This document shows, piece after piece, positions 1 to 5,705 of a stretch of 7,747 nt of DNA; the stretch's first letter is position 1; every line of letters starts with the position of its first letter. The stretch comes from Patescibacteria group bacterium. Lineage in GTDB: Bacteria > Patescibacteriota > Minisyncoccia > Portnoybacterales > GWB1-42-6. The stretch spans positions 1 through 7,747 of the forward strand of contig JAHIST010000007.1 of assembly GCA_018818145.1 (NCBI GenBank), in the 5' to 3' direction. A program made the translations under genes and the position numbers. The notes below the pieces were generated by a model, which worked only from the letters and a program-made list of their open reading frames with translations, did no database searches and was not told the DNA's origin.

Positions 1-573
1 CCGCAGCAACTGACGCGCGCCTGGAACGACCCAAAAGGTTTTCAGAGTTTAGCGGTTTGGCAGAATGCGGCACTCTTAAGGGTGCTCATCAGAAAATTTA
101 CCGCCTTTTTGCCGGCTTCTGAATTTCGGCGCAGGACTCAACTTGATGACGCGGCGCGGTCGGTAAAAAGAAACATTGAAGAGGGCTTTAAAAGACCGAC
201 CACATCGCAGTATTTGGAATTTATAGGTTTTTCTCAGGCGAGCTTGGAGGAAGTTGGCGGAGATTTCAGAGATTGTCTGGCAGACGGAATGATTAAGTCC
301 GTTAAGGGAAGCAGTCTGCTGGATATTGGGATTGACCTTGGAATTTATAAGGGAAAATTTAAGGGAGATTTTAAGGGGGAACTTAAGGAAAATACCATCC
401 CTTATCAACCCTTATCATCCCTTAAAGTTAAGGGCGAGCCCGATAGTCCCGGTCACCCTTACTGCGAACCCTTAAAATCCCTTAAATCGGAATGCCTTAC
501 TTATGAGATGTTTCTGGAATTGATAAATAAAACGGACTGGCTTTTGCGAAAACTTGTTGGTTTACCCTGTTAG
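1..573 (+). CDS. Four-helix-bundle protein (23S rRNA IVS-type), 5' partial, 3' truncated by a repeat element
   Basis: The reading frame is open from base 1, so the gene begins outside the window. A GTG at 82 is in frame but would cut off helix 1. Visible helices: helix 1 (about residues 15-40 of the visible frame, including FQSLAVWQNA, the usual F..L.VWQ.A opening of the family); helix 2 with RRRTQLDDAARSVKRNIEEG, equivalent to the family's QIRRAAVSVPSNIAEG; helix 3 with SQYLEFIGFSQASLEEV. A loop of about 60 residues, low in complexity and built on a K-G-x-F pattern, follows, then helix 4 (YEMFLELINKTDWLLRKLVG). The loop is encoded by TTAAGGG repeats. The stop TAG at 571-573 lies inside a palindromic element, and coding sequence resembling the lost C-terminus resumes at 676. 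The family includes proteins encoded in intervening sequences of 23S rRNA genes; its biochemical role is unclear. Family assignment is confident, function unknown. Confidence 0.85.
   Translation, partial: PQQLTRAWNDPKGFQSLAVWQNAALLRVLIRKFTAFLPASEFRRRTQLDDAARSVKRNIEEGFKRPTTSQYLEFIGFSQASLEEVGGDFRDCLADGMIKSVKGSSLLDIGIDLGIYKGKFKGDFKGELKENTIPYQPLSSLKVKGEPDSPGHPYCEPLKSLKSECLTYEMFLELINKTDWLLRKLVGLPC
302..485. repeat. TTAAGGG array followed by inverted CCCTTAA array, inside the four-helix-bundle gene
   Basis: Exact TTAAGGG occurs at 302-308, 359-365, 371-377 and 428-434, with near copies at about 347 and 382. The reverse complement CCCTTAA occurs at 419-425, 469-475 and 479-485, with near copies (CCCTTAT) around 400 and 410. 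The G-rich part has a 12-nt period (four codons, K-G-[KDE]-[FL]), so it adds whole repeats without shifting frame. G-rich and C-rich halves can pair into a long imperfect hairpin across roughly 349-425. The array sits in the loop between helices 3 and 4 of the host protein. Confidence 0.85.
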
Positions 574-674
574 AAGTCCAGCCAGCAATTTAATTAAAAG
601 AGTAGTTCATCGGCGATTTCGCCTGCGGCTTGGTTCTACAAAAAAAGAAAGTCTGCGGAAAACTTCTAACAGGG
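565..674. repeat. Palindromic element E1 (110 bp), GTTAGAAG terminal inverted repeats
   Basis: Starts CCCTGTTAGAAG and ends CTTCTAACAGGG, giving perfect 12-bp arms. The interior matches E2 and E3 over roughly three quarters of positions, including the block ending AAAGTCTGCGGAAAACTTC and a central GGCG...CGCC hairpin followed by GCC/GGC pairing. It supplies the stop codon of the four-helix-bundle gene and appears to split that gene from its 3' end. No protein is encoded, so if mobile it depends on an enzyme elsewhere (REP/MITE-like; inference). Confidence 0.85.
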
Positions 675-675
675 C

Positions 676-771
676 GAGCTGGAGCAAAAATTAATTTCCG
701 AAAAACGCGGCTATGAAATAGAGAAAGCCAAAGTCCGCGATAAATCCCGTTACATCCGCCCTAAAGGTTGA
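676..771 (+). pseudogene. Detached 3' end of the four-helix-bundle gene
   Basis: Directly after E1 an open stretch encodes ELEQKLISEKRG, then a charged helix (YEIEKAKVRDKSRYIRPKG), and ends with TGA at 769-771. It has no plausible start. It continues the interrupted helix 4: removing 108 bp of the element region joins ...LLRKLVG to ELEQKLISEKRG in frame. The junction then lines up with the other four-helix-bundle protein in this window, which reads LIDKLVISLKDKHMREGG at the same place. The most economical reading is one gene split by insertion of E1. Alternatively the element is an old fixture and this is chance coding-like sequence, which the alignment makes less likely. Confidence 0.6.
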
Positions 772-849
772 AGTATTCTAGAAATTATCTTTTTTTACTT
801 TCCATTCTTTCTTTGTTCAGAAGCAAAGATTTTCTGGATGTAACGGGAT
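744..849. repeat. Inverted-repeat unit with 14-bp perfect arms (ATCCCGTTACATCC)
   Basis: ATCCCGTTACATCC at 744-757 is exactly reverse-complemented at 836-849, enclosing 78 bp that are T-rich on the plus strand and show no gene. Size (106 bp) and the terminal core CCCGTTA recall the 110-bp GTTAGAAG elements, but the rest of the arm and the interior differ. The left arm overlaps the remnant of the four-helix-bundle gene (SRYI codons). It could be a second family of palindromic element or an inverted duplication scar. Confidence 0.6.
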
Positions 850-874
850 AAATTGAATTGGAGAAAATAAACCT

Positions 875-904
875 CCCTTAATAATTCCCTTAAATCTCCC
901 TTAA
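875..904. repeat. CCCTTAA array upstream of the LamG gene
   Basis: Three exact CCCTTAA copies at 875-881, 887-893 and 898-904, spaced 11-12 nt, the same heptamer and period as the array inside the four-helix-bundle gene some 400 bp upstream. It lies 17-46 nt before the ATG at 921 and separates that ATG from the only purine-rich, ribosome-site-like stretch (GGAG at about 860), so it may affect translation of the following gene. Confidence 0.8.
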
Positions 905-920
905 GTTCCTCCCCTTTTTT

Positions 921-3900
921 ATGAAGCTTTCCTCTTTCCAAAAAATCCTTCTTGCTTCTGTTATCCTGCTTGTGCTGGTGGTTTTGATTTTGTCCCAGTC
1001 CACTTTTGCCAAGCGCATCGGCCTGCCGGCCGGGCTTTTTGAGATGGTCAGAGACTGGCTGGCTTCCGGCGCCCAGCTTTCTGCCTGCGATTACAAAGAC
1101 GGCGAGATTCTGCTGATTAAGCCAATTGCCACGGGAGTGGGCGAAGGCCGATACGAAGCAGGAGATATCGTGGAAATAAGAGACGGCCAGACGCTCTGTG
1201 AAAGATTCGGTCATGGCAATTTTCTGGGGAACGAGGAGCGAACGCAACTCTTGCCGGTGTATTATCCGCACAAATTAACGGAGGAGGAGAAAAAGATGCT
1301 GTTGGAGCCGGAATATACTCCTTCTGTCATTCCCGCGCAGGCGGGAATCCAGAAAGAATCTGAAATCATTTCTGGATCCCCGATCAGGTCGGGGATGACG
1401 AAAGAAAGAGAACAACAAAAGCTTCTCCTCCGCCGTCAAGTGGGCCTTGACTACGCCCAATTTCTCTCCGACCGCGACATCTTAAAAGTCCGCTCCTTCC
1501 AACAGCTTGACCGCCTGCCCGAAATTGACTTGTCAAATATTATAGATAAAAAGACGGGAATATCGCTTAATGTAAATCCAAATGACAAAGCTCAAATGTC
1601 AAATCAAATCCAAAGCCCAAATTTCAAAGATAGATTATTAAGTTATTTGGATTTTAGTCATTGGTCATTGATTTGTAATTTGAAATTTGACATTTGTAAT
1701 TCCGGGCGGGACGGTGTCGTTAAACTTCCTTTTCGCGTCGCTATATATGAAAAAACCAAAAAAGCTTTACTCACTATAGCCCGCTCGGTTATTTCGCCCG
1801 TCATCGCCCAAGGCTCTCCCACCGAAGTCGTAAAGACCGTGGACACCGGCGGCTACGCCGATTATTTGTCCTTAAACGCTTGGGAAGCCGGACAGCAGGC
1901 CGACCTGACCGCGCTCAACCAAATCCGCGTTGCCACCTGCCGGCACGCCACTGCCACCTCTACCGCTGACACTGTCGCCGTCACCATTACCGGCTGGACC
2001 ACCGACGCCACCCGCTACATCAAAATCTGGACAGACCCGAATGAATCATACCGGCATAGTGGGAAGTGGGATACGGGGAAGTATCGGTTGGAGGTGAGTG
2101 AACAAACTCCTTTAAGCATTAGTGAAGAATATGTTAGGGTGGATGGTTTACAGATTAAGCTTACTAGCACTGGCACTTTTGATTATGGAATTGCTTTAAC
2201 CGCTACTGACCCTTGTGATATTAGAATTTCAAATAACCTTATAGTTGGCGTTCTTAGTGGTTCGTCGGGAAATAATTATGGAATTATAGCGAATTGGAAT
2301 GCCAGCGGTAGCCGTTCCGCTAAAATATGGAATAATATCATTTATGATTTTATCAGAGATTCCGCTGACGTGAAGGGTATGTGGTTGAGAGCGGGCTGGG
2401 CAGCTTACGTTTACAACAATACAGTTTATAACTCATATCAAGGATTTGTAGTTGACACGAGCAATAATGTAGCCAAAAACAACATTTCCTATAACAACAC
2501 CGATAATTATTCCGGCACTTTTCATGCTTCCAGCACCAACAATCTTTCTGGTCCCACTCAAACCGACGCGCCGGGGTCAAATCCCAAAAACGGCGTGACG
2601 GTTCAATTCGTTGACGCGGCGAATAAAGATTTTCATTTGCGAGTTGGCGATTCGGCGGCGAGGGGAGGGGGAGCGAATTTGACTCTGGATTCCGGCTCGC
2701 TGGCCGGAATGACACTGGGGACGGACATCGACGGCGAATCGCGTCCTGAAACCGGGGCCTGGGACATTGGCGCGGACGAAGTGGCGCGCACCACCCAAAT
2801 CAACACCCCGCTTTCCGGCCGGTTCAAGGATTCTTCCTTGGTCGGCTACTGGTCTTTTGACGGCCCTTCGATGAACTCAGGGCAGGCGCTGGATGATTCA
2901 GGCAATAACAACACCGGGACGCTTTACGGCGGCGTGAAAAAAGTCCCCGGCATCTCCGGCCAAGCCCTCTCCTTTGACGGGTCGGATGATTACGTGAGCG
3001 TGGCTGATAATCCCGACGACTCTTTAGATTTTTCTACCGCTTTTACGATTTCTGTCTGGGGTAATCAAACGAGTGTAATTGAAAATAGTGGTCTTGTTTC
3101 TAAATACCTTGGGGCTTCAGGGGGAAGGGGTTATGCTGTTAGGACTCAGACAACAAATGAGATTGGGGTTATTTTATCAGCTGATGGCGAAGGAAGCGAC
3201 ACAGATTCTTCAGTTAATGATTGCGGTTTTACTTCTAATGGTGAGTGGACTTATATCACAGTCACTTTTGATTCAGGAAATATTATCTACTATAAAAACG
3301 GTTCCCAATGCGATACAGATACCAATACTGTTACTTCTATTTTTAATAATGCCAGAAGTTTAAATATCGGGCGATATAATGAAAATACAGAATTTAATGG
3401 CCCCATTGACGAAGTCCGCATTTATAACCGCGTTTTATCGGCGAGCGAAATCGCCGAGCAATACCGCGCCGGCGCGGCGCGGATGAAAGTCAATACGCCC
3501 ATAACTTTAGCCGGTCCGACTTCGGGTTTAGTGGGCAATTGGACTTTTAATGGGCAGGATACCACCTGGACATCCGCTACGGCCGGCACCACGGCTGACA
3601 AATCCGGCAACAACAACACCGGCACAATGACCAATATGTCGCGTTCCTCTTCTCCCGCCATCGGCATCTCCGGCCAAGCGCTCTCTTTTGATGGGGTGGA
3701 TGATTATGTTGTAAGGACGGATGCTAACCTTTCGTCTAATTTTCCCGGGAAAAATGGTACTACCAACAATGGTTATTCTTTTGCCGCTTGGTTTAAATTC
3801 AATTCTTTAGCAACTAACGAAGTAATTATGCGCAAACCAAGTTCTTGGCAGGTTGTTGGTGAGGATGCTGATACGGTTGAGTGGGGATTAGTGACAGATG

Positions 3901-4187
3901 GAGGCAATACTTATCTGTATACGAGTACAAGTTTACAACCTGGCGCTTGGTATTATTTAGTGGGAACATGGAATGGAAGTTTTATGAATTTATATTTAAA
4001 CGGTATATTGGAAGATGGCCCAACGGCACGGGGTAATACCTTAGCAGCAAACGCCAACTCCTTTTCTATTGGAGGAGTCACGTATTTCGACGGCCTCATT
4101 GACGAAGTCCGTGTTTACAACAGAGCTTTAAGTGCTGATGAGGTTTTGCAACTTTATCAGATTGGGAGTAGAAAAGTTAAATTTTAA
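921..4187 (+). CDS. Membrane-anchored beta-helix and double-LamG surface protein
   Basis: The 1088-residue product begins with a hydrophobic anchor (about residues 7-28, rich in L/V/I), followed by a region of roughly 270 residues I do not recognise. Residues about 305-620 form a right-handed parallel beta-helix: short repeats such as RISNNLIVG, KIWNNIIYD and YVYNNTVYN, ending in the motif AWDIGADE typical of such surface proteins. Two LamG/concanavalin-A-like domains follow: about 639-851 (GYWSFDG ... IDEVRIYNRVLSASEI) and 869-1088 (GNWTFNG ... IDEVRVYNRALSADEV). Such proteins are exported and typically bind glycans or form surface structures; no catalytic residues are evident. No good Shine-Dalgarno precedes the ATG. 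Four interspersed repeats are translated in frame. Domain calls are confident; the ligand is unknown. Confidence 0.9.
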   Translation: MKLSSFQKILLASVILLVLVVLILSQSTFAKRIGLPAGLFEMVRDWLASGAQLSACDYKDGEILLIKPIATGVGEGRYEAGDIVEIRDGQTLCERFGHGNFLGNEERTQLLPVYYPHKLTEEEKKMLLEPEYTPSVIPAQAGIQKESEIISGSPIRSGMTKEREQQKLLLRRQVGLDYAQFLSDRDILKVRSFQQLDRLPEIDLSNIIDKKTGISLNVNPNDKAQMSNQIQSPNFKDRLLSYLDFSHWSLICNLKFDICNSGRDGVVKLPFRVAIYEKTKKALLTIARSVISPVIAQGSPTEVVKTVDTGGYADYLSLNAWEAGQQADLTALNQIRVATCRHATATSTADTVAVTITGWTTDATRYIKIWTDPNESYRHSGKWDTGKYRLEVSEQTPLSISEEYVRVDGLQIKLTSTGTFDYGIALTATDPCDIRISNNLIVGVLSGSSGNNYGIIANWNASGSRSAKIWNNIIYDFIRDSADVKGMWLRAGWAAYVYNNTVYNSYQGFVVDTSNNVAKNNISYNNTDNYSGTFHASSTNNLSGPTQTDAPGSNPKNGVTVQFVDAANKDFHLRVGDSAARGGGANLTLDSGSLAGMTLGTDIDGESRPETGAWDIGADEVARTTQINTPLSGRFKDSSLVGYWSFDGPSMNSGQALDDSGNNNTGTLYGGVKKVPGISGQALSFDGSDDYVSVADNPDDSLDFSTAFTISVWGNQTSVIENSGLVSKYLGASGGRGYAVRTQTTNEIGVILSADGEGSDTDSSVNDCGFTSNGEWTYITVTFDSGNIIYYKNGSQCDTDTNTVTSIFNNARSLNIGRYNENTEFNGPIDEVRIYNRVLSASEIAEQYRAGAARMKVNTPITLAGPTSGLVGNWTFNGQDTTWTSATAGTTADKSGNNNTGTMTNMSRSSSPAIGISGQALSFDGVDDYVVRTDANLSSNFPGKNGTTNNGYSFAAWFKFNSLATNEVIMRKPSSWQVVGEDADTVEWGLVTDGGNTYLYTSTSLQPGAWYYLVGTWNGSFMNLYLNGILEDGPTARGNTLAANANSFSIGGVTYFDGLIDEVRVYNRALSADEVLQLYQIGSRKVKF
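1326..1399. repeat. Paired-palindrome repeat, in frame inside the LamG gene
   Basis: Opens GTCATTCCCG and closes CGGGGATGAC, with two internal hairpins (TTCCCGC/GCGGGAA and TCCCCGA/TCGGGGA). This is a very widespread bacterial dispersed repeat whose translation is recognisable as SVIPAQAGIQ and SGSPIRSGMT, here residues about 135-160. It adds a stretch unrelated to the host protein without breaking the frame. Confidence 0.9.
1579..1702. repeat. AT-rich dispersed repeat (CAAATGTCAAAT type), in frame inside the LamG gene
   Basis: The left part carries CAAATGTCAAAT and the right part its inverted form (ATTTGACATTTG, plus GGTCATTGATTTGTAATTTG). Such stretches recur as interspersed repeats in many CPR-type genomes and give translations such as the reverse-strand MSNFKLQINDQ seen here. 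It encodes residues about 220-261, between the unrecognised N-terminal region and the beta-helix. Confidence 0.65.
2685..2713. repeat. Degenerate GTCATTCCGG repeat, reverse orientation, in frame
   Basis: CTGGATTCCGG ... CCGGAATGAC is a single-hairpin member of the same broad repeat class as 1326-1399, in the opposite orientation. It is translated as LDSGSLAGMT near the end of the beta-helix domain (residues about 589-598). Confidence 0.75.
2864..2887. repeat. CTTCGA..AACTCAGGGCAGGC dispersed repeat inside LamG domain 1
   Basis: The stretch from CCCTTCGATG to CAGGGCAGGC resembles a common dispersed repeat, translated as PSMNSGQA. It sits at the point of the first LamG domain where most homologues run directly from the GYWSFD strand to the DSGNNN turn, consistent with a short in-frame insertion. 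Confidence 0.6.
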
Positions 4188-4201
4188 CAATAAGGGGCTT
4201 G

Positions 4202-4311
4202 CCCCGTTAGAAGTTCAGCCGACAATTTAATCAGATAATGGTTTATTGGCGAATCCGCCTACGGCTTATTTTTACAAAAAAGATAAAGTCTGCGGAAAAC
4301 TTCTAACGGGG
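4202..4311. repeat. Palindromic element E2 (110 bp)
   Basis: Runs from CCCCGTTAGAAGTT to AACTTCTAACGGGG (14-bp perfect arms, extendable outwards by C-T-T-G against C-G-A-G with one mismatch). It differs from E3 at only four of 110 positions. It starts 14 bp after the LamG stop codon, so its transcript would fold into a long hairpin that could stabilise or end that mRNA; there is no U-run. The same 12-nt tail (CGAGAAAGGCGA) follows both E2 and E3. Confidence 0.9.
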
Positions 4312-4339
4312 CGAGAAAGGCGACATTCTAATAATTCAT

Positions 4340-4356
4340 CGGAGGACAGTCCTCCG
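4340..4356. terminator. Short perfect hairpin, possible terminator
   Basis: CGGAGGA-CAG-TCCTCCG is a perfect 7-bp stem with a 3-nt loop, located between the convergent LamG gene and the minus-strand coiled-coil gene. No T-run follows in the plus direction (TAAAAATATG), so intrinsic termination is uncertain; it may be another palindromic repeat. Confidence 0.35.
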
Positions 4357-4422
4357 TAAAAATATGGAAAATAAAAAACCGAGCTTTGCGCCCGATTAAC
4401 AAAATCAGAACATATCTGTATA

Positions 4423-4746
4423 TTAAATCGCCCGAATTTCTATGCCAAGTTTTTCCTGAATAACTTTCTTCATCTGCTTCACTTCTTCTTTCATAATAAC
4501 AAATTCTTCTTTGAAATCTTCCTGCGCTTTGACGTAGCCGTCAATTAAGGTTTGGACATTATCAATCTTCTTGCCTAATCTTTCTTCTGATTTTTCAATC
4601 TTTCTGTCCATTTCTTGCCCAAAAACCGCAAATCTTTTCGTTACAACACCATCTACGGCCGTAATGATGGTTTGAGTAATAATTCCAGTATGCTCATCCA
4701 GTTTCTTATCTAAATATTTTTTTGTGATAAATTTCTCTTTTTTCAT
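4423..4746 (-). CDS. Small coiled-coil protein, function unknown
   Basis: The 107-residue, lysine- and glutamate-rich product starts MKKEKFITKKYLDKKLDEHT, continues with a short hydrophobic helix (about residues 20-35, GIITQTIITAVDGVV), and then forms a long predicted coiled coil (about 40-105; EMDRKIEKSEERLGKKIDNV, then VIMKEEVKQMKKVIQEKLG). Proteins of this build (about 100 residues, tandem amphipathic helices) are common as hypothetical proteins in CPR-type genomes; I do not know a function. The gene points against its neighbours, converging on the LamG gene, and is bracketed by direct copies E2 and E3. No ribosome-binding site is visible; the promoter places transcription start at or next to the ATG. 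Confidence 0.8.
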   Translation of the reverse strand: MKKEKFITKKYLDKKLDEHTGIITQTIITAVDGVVTKRFAVFGQEMDRKIEKSEERLGKKIDNVQTLIDGYVKAQEDFKEEFVIMKEEVKQMKKVIQEKLGIEIRAI

Positions 4747-4752
4747 AATTTA

Positions 4753-4782
4753 ATTCTAATTCCATTGACAGCCGCTTGTCAA
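4753..4782 (-). promoter_or_regulatory. Sigma-70-type promoter for the coiled-coil gene, apparently leaderless
   Basis: On the minus strand TTGACA (4782-4777, perfect -35), 18 nt, then TAGAAT (4758-4753, 5/6 match to TATAAT). The A of the ATG (4746) is the seventh base after the -10 box, where transcription would be expected to start. The -35 box is one arm of an inverted repeat TTGACA...TGTCAA (4765-4782). Confidence 0.7.
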
Positions 4783-4791
4783 GGGGCGAAA

Positions 4792-4811
4792 AAAGGTGCC
4801 CGGTACCATTA
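4792..4811. repeat. AAAGGTGCCCGGTACC half-repeat
   Basis: AAAGGTGCCCGGTACCATTA matches 17 of 20 bases of the left arm region of the hairpin at 5658-5705. It is a single arm here, without the inverted partner. Confidence 0.5.
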
Positions 4812-4841
4812 TTTTTTGCGGCTTTATAATCTTGGCGCTCG

Positions 4842-4951
4842 CCCCGTTAGAAGTTCAGCCGACAATTTAATCAGATAATGGTTTATTGGCGAATTCGCCT
4901 ACGGCTTATTTTTACAAAAAGGAGGAAGTCTGCGGAAAACTTCTAACGGGG
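4842..4951. repeat. Palindromic element E3 (110 bp)
   Basis: Same orientation as E2 and 96% identical. Here the terminal inverted repeat extends perfectly to CTCGCCCCGTTAGAAGTT / AACTTCTAACGGGGCGAG (18 bp), suggesting the true unit is about 118 bp. It contains the perfect palindrome GGCGAATTCGCC followed by GCC-TAC-GGC, so the centre can form one or two further hairpins. It lies between the coiled-coil promoter and the second four-helix-bundle gene. Confidence 0.9.
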
Positions 4952-4971
4952 CGAGAAAGGCGAAGTTTTAG

Positions 4972-4999
4972 AAATAAGGGAAATTAGGGAAATTAGGGG
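4972..4999. repeat. Short AATTAGGGA array just before the second four-helix-bundle gene
   Basis: About three 9-nt units (ATAAGGGAA, ATTAGGGAA, ATTAGGGGA), the same unit that is repeated inside the gene at 5324-5358. Its last unit supplies the purine-rich AGGGGAG about 10 nt before the ATG, so the array itself appears to provide the ribosome-binding site. Confidence 0.8.
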
Positions 5000-5011
5000 A
5001 GAAGAAAAATT

Positions 5012-5593
5012 ATGCAGAATAATCAAAATAAAAAGCGGGCAGGTTATGAATACCTGCTCGCTTATAAAATAACCGTCCCGATTTATGACTATACTGTTGA
5101 ATTTTGCGATCGCTGGATAGGAAAATCCTCGCGAACTTATGACCAAATGATTCAGGCGGCGCGTTCGGGGATGCAAAATATTTTGGAAGGCAATCAGCAG
5201 GAAGGGATGAAAGGATATATTAAGCTTTGTGGAATCGCCCGCGGTTCGCTGGAAGAGCTTTTGAAAGATTACCATTCTTTTTTGCGGCAGAGGAATTTGA
5301 AACTTTGGCCGCGGGAGAAAGCGATTAGGGAAATTAGGGAGATAGGGGAGATTTGGGAGATTCTGAAGAAAAATTCCGTCCTCCCCAATATCCCCAATTT
5401 CCCCAATCTCCCCGATAATCCCGAAAAAGCGGCTAACCTTTTAATCACCTTAATCAATCAAGCCAACTATTTAATTGACAAGCTGGTTATTTCTTTAAAA
5501 GACAAGCATATGCGCGAAGGCGGACTGACCGAAGAACTATACCGCAAGCGCAAGGAGTTCCGCGGTTTTTATCCCCACACCTATTATGCATAG
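5012..5593 (+). CDS. Four-helix-bundle protein with C-terminal suffix domain
   Basis: The 193-residue product has helix 1 (YEYLLAYKITVPIYDYTVEF), helix 2 (SRTYDQMIQAARSGMQNILEG, matching the family's Q..RAA.S...NI.EG), helix 3 (YIKLCGIARGSLEELLKDYH), a loop of about 40 residues (REIREIGEIWEI, then PNIPNFPNLPDNP) and helix 4 (AANLLITLINQANYLIDKLV). The tail MREGGLTEELYRKRKEFRGF matches the four-helix-bundle suffix domain. The family includes proteins encoded in 23S rRNA intervening sequences; its role is unknown. The ATG at 5012 is preceded by AGGGGAG at good distance. The loop is encoded by a 9-nt array and its inverted counterpart, and the same array lies just upstream of the start. The last codons and stop lie in a hairpin. 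The protein is divergent from the one at 1-573 but inserted at the same place. Confidence 0.9.
   Translation: MQNNQNKKRAGYEYLLAYKITVPIYDYTVEFCDRWIGKSSRTYDQMIQAARSGMQNILEGNQQEGMKGYIKLCGIARGSLEELLKDYHSFLRQRNLKLWPREKAIREIREIGEIWEILKKNSVLPNIPNFPNLPDNPEKAANLLITLINQANYLIDKLVISLKDKHMREGGLTEELYRKRKEFRGFYPHTYYA
5324..5432. repeat. ATTAGGGAA array and inverted CCCCAATTT array inside the gene
   Basis: G-rich 9-nt units (ATTAGGGAA, ATTAGGGAG, ATAGGGGAG, ATTTGGGAG) at 5324-5359 are followed after about 30 nt by C-rich inverted units (CCCCAATAT, CCCCAATTT, CCCCAATCT) at 5392-5422. The halves can pair into a long imperfect hairpin. The 9-nt period equals three codons (R-E-I, then P-N-x), so unit gain or loss preserves the frame. 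Confidence 0.85.
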
Positions 5594-5603
5594 GCGTGGG
5601 GAT
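5571..5603. terminator. Hairpin across the stop codon of the four-helix-bundle gene
   Basis: ATCCCCAC (5571-5578) pairs with GTGGGGAT (5596-5603), and after one mismatch CCTA pairs with TAGG, leaving a 7-nt loop. The stop TAG (5591-5593) is in the right arm. A competing inverted repeat uses TGGGGATTT (5597-5605) and AAATCCCCA (5635-5643), followed by TATTTTA. Either could terminate or protect the transcript; there is no strong U-run. Confidence 0.4.
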
Positions 5604-5657
5604 TTATCAATGTTTTGTAATGTTGTTTCCGAACAAATCCCCATATTTTAAGAAAGC

Positions 5658-5705
5658 AAAGGTGTCAGGTACTATTAGATAGCCAAAAAAGTACCTGACA
5701 CCTTT
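5658..5705. repeat. AAAGGTGTCAGGTAC inverted repeat
   Basis: AAAGGTGTCAGGTAC at 5658-5672 is perfectly reverse-complemented at 5691-5705, with an 18-nt loop. This arm sequence resembles REP-like palindromes that in many bacteria are associated with Y1 (REP-associated tyrosine) transposases; no such transposase is in the window. Confidence 0.8.

Noticed and set aside
302..485. CRISPR or tandem-repeat locus
   Set aside because: Units are heptamers spaced 10-12 nt with inverted copies inside a gene; no spacer-like unique segments of constant length.
82..573. GTG at 82 as the start of the first four-helix-bundle gene
   Set aside because: The frame is open to base 1 and residues encoded before 82 (FQSLAVWQNAALLR) are the family's normal first helix, so the gene starts outside the window.
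795..1271. Minus-strand open frame opposite the LamG gene start
   Set aside because: Most of it is the shadow of the LamG coding region; the rest comes from the TTAAGGG array and inverted repeat. No family resemblance.
2353..2827. Three overlapping minus-strand frames opposite the beta-helix
   Set aside because: Shadows of a clearly coding plus strand; recognisable pieces such as CHSGQRAGIQ are translated dispersed repeat.
1..5593. Diversity-generating retroelement (four-helix proteins as Avd)
   Set aside because: No reverse transcriptase and no template/variable repeat pair; sequences fit the 23S-IVS and suffix-domain families better.
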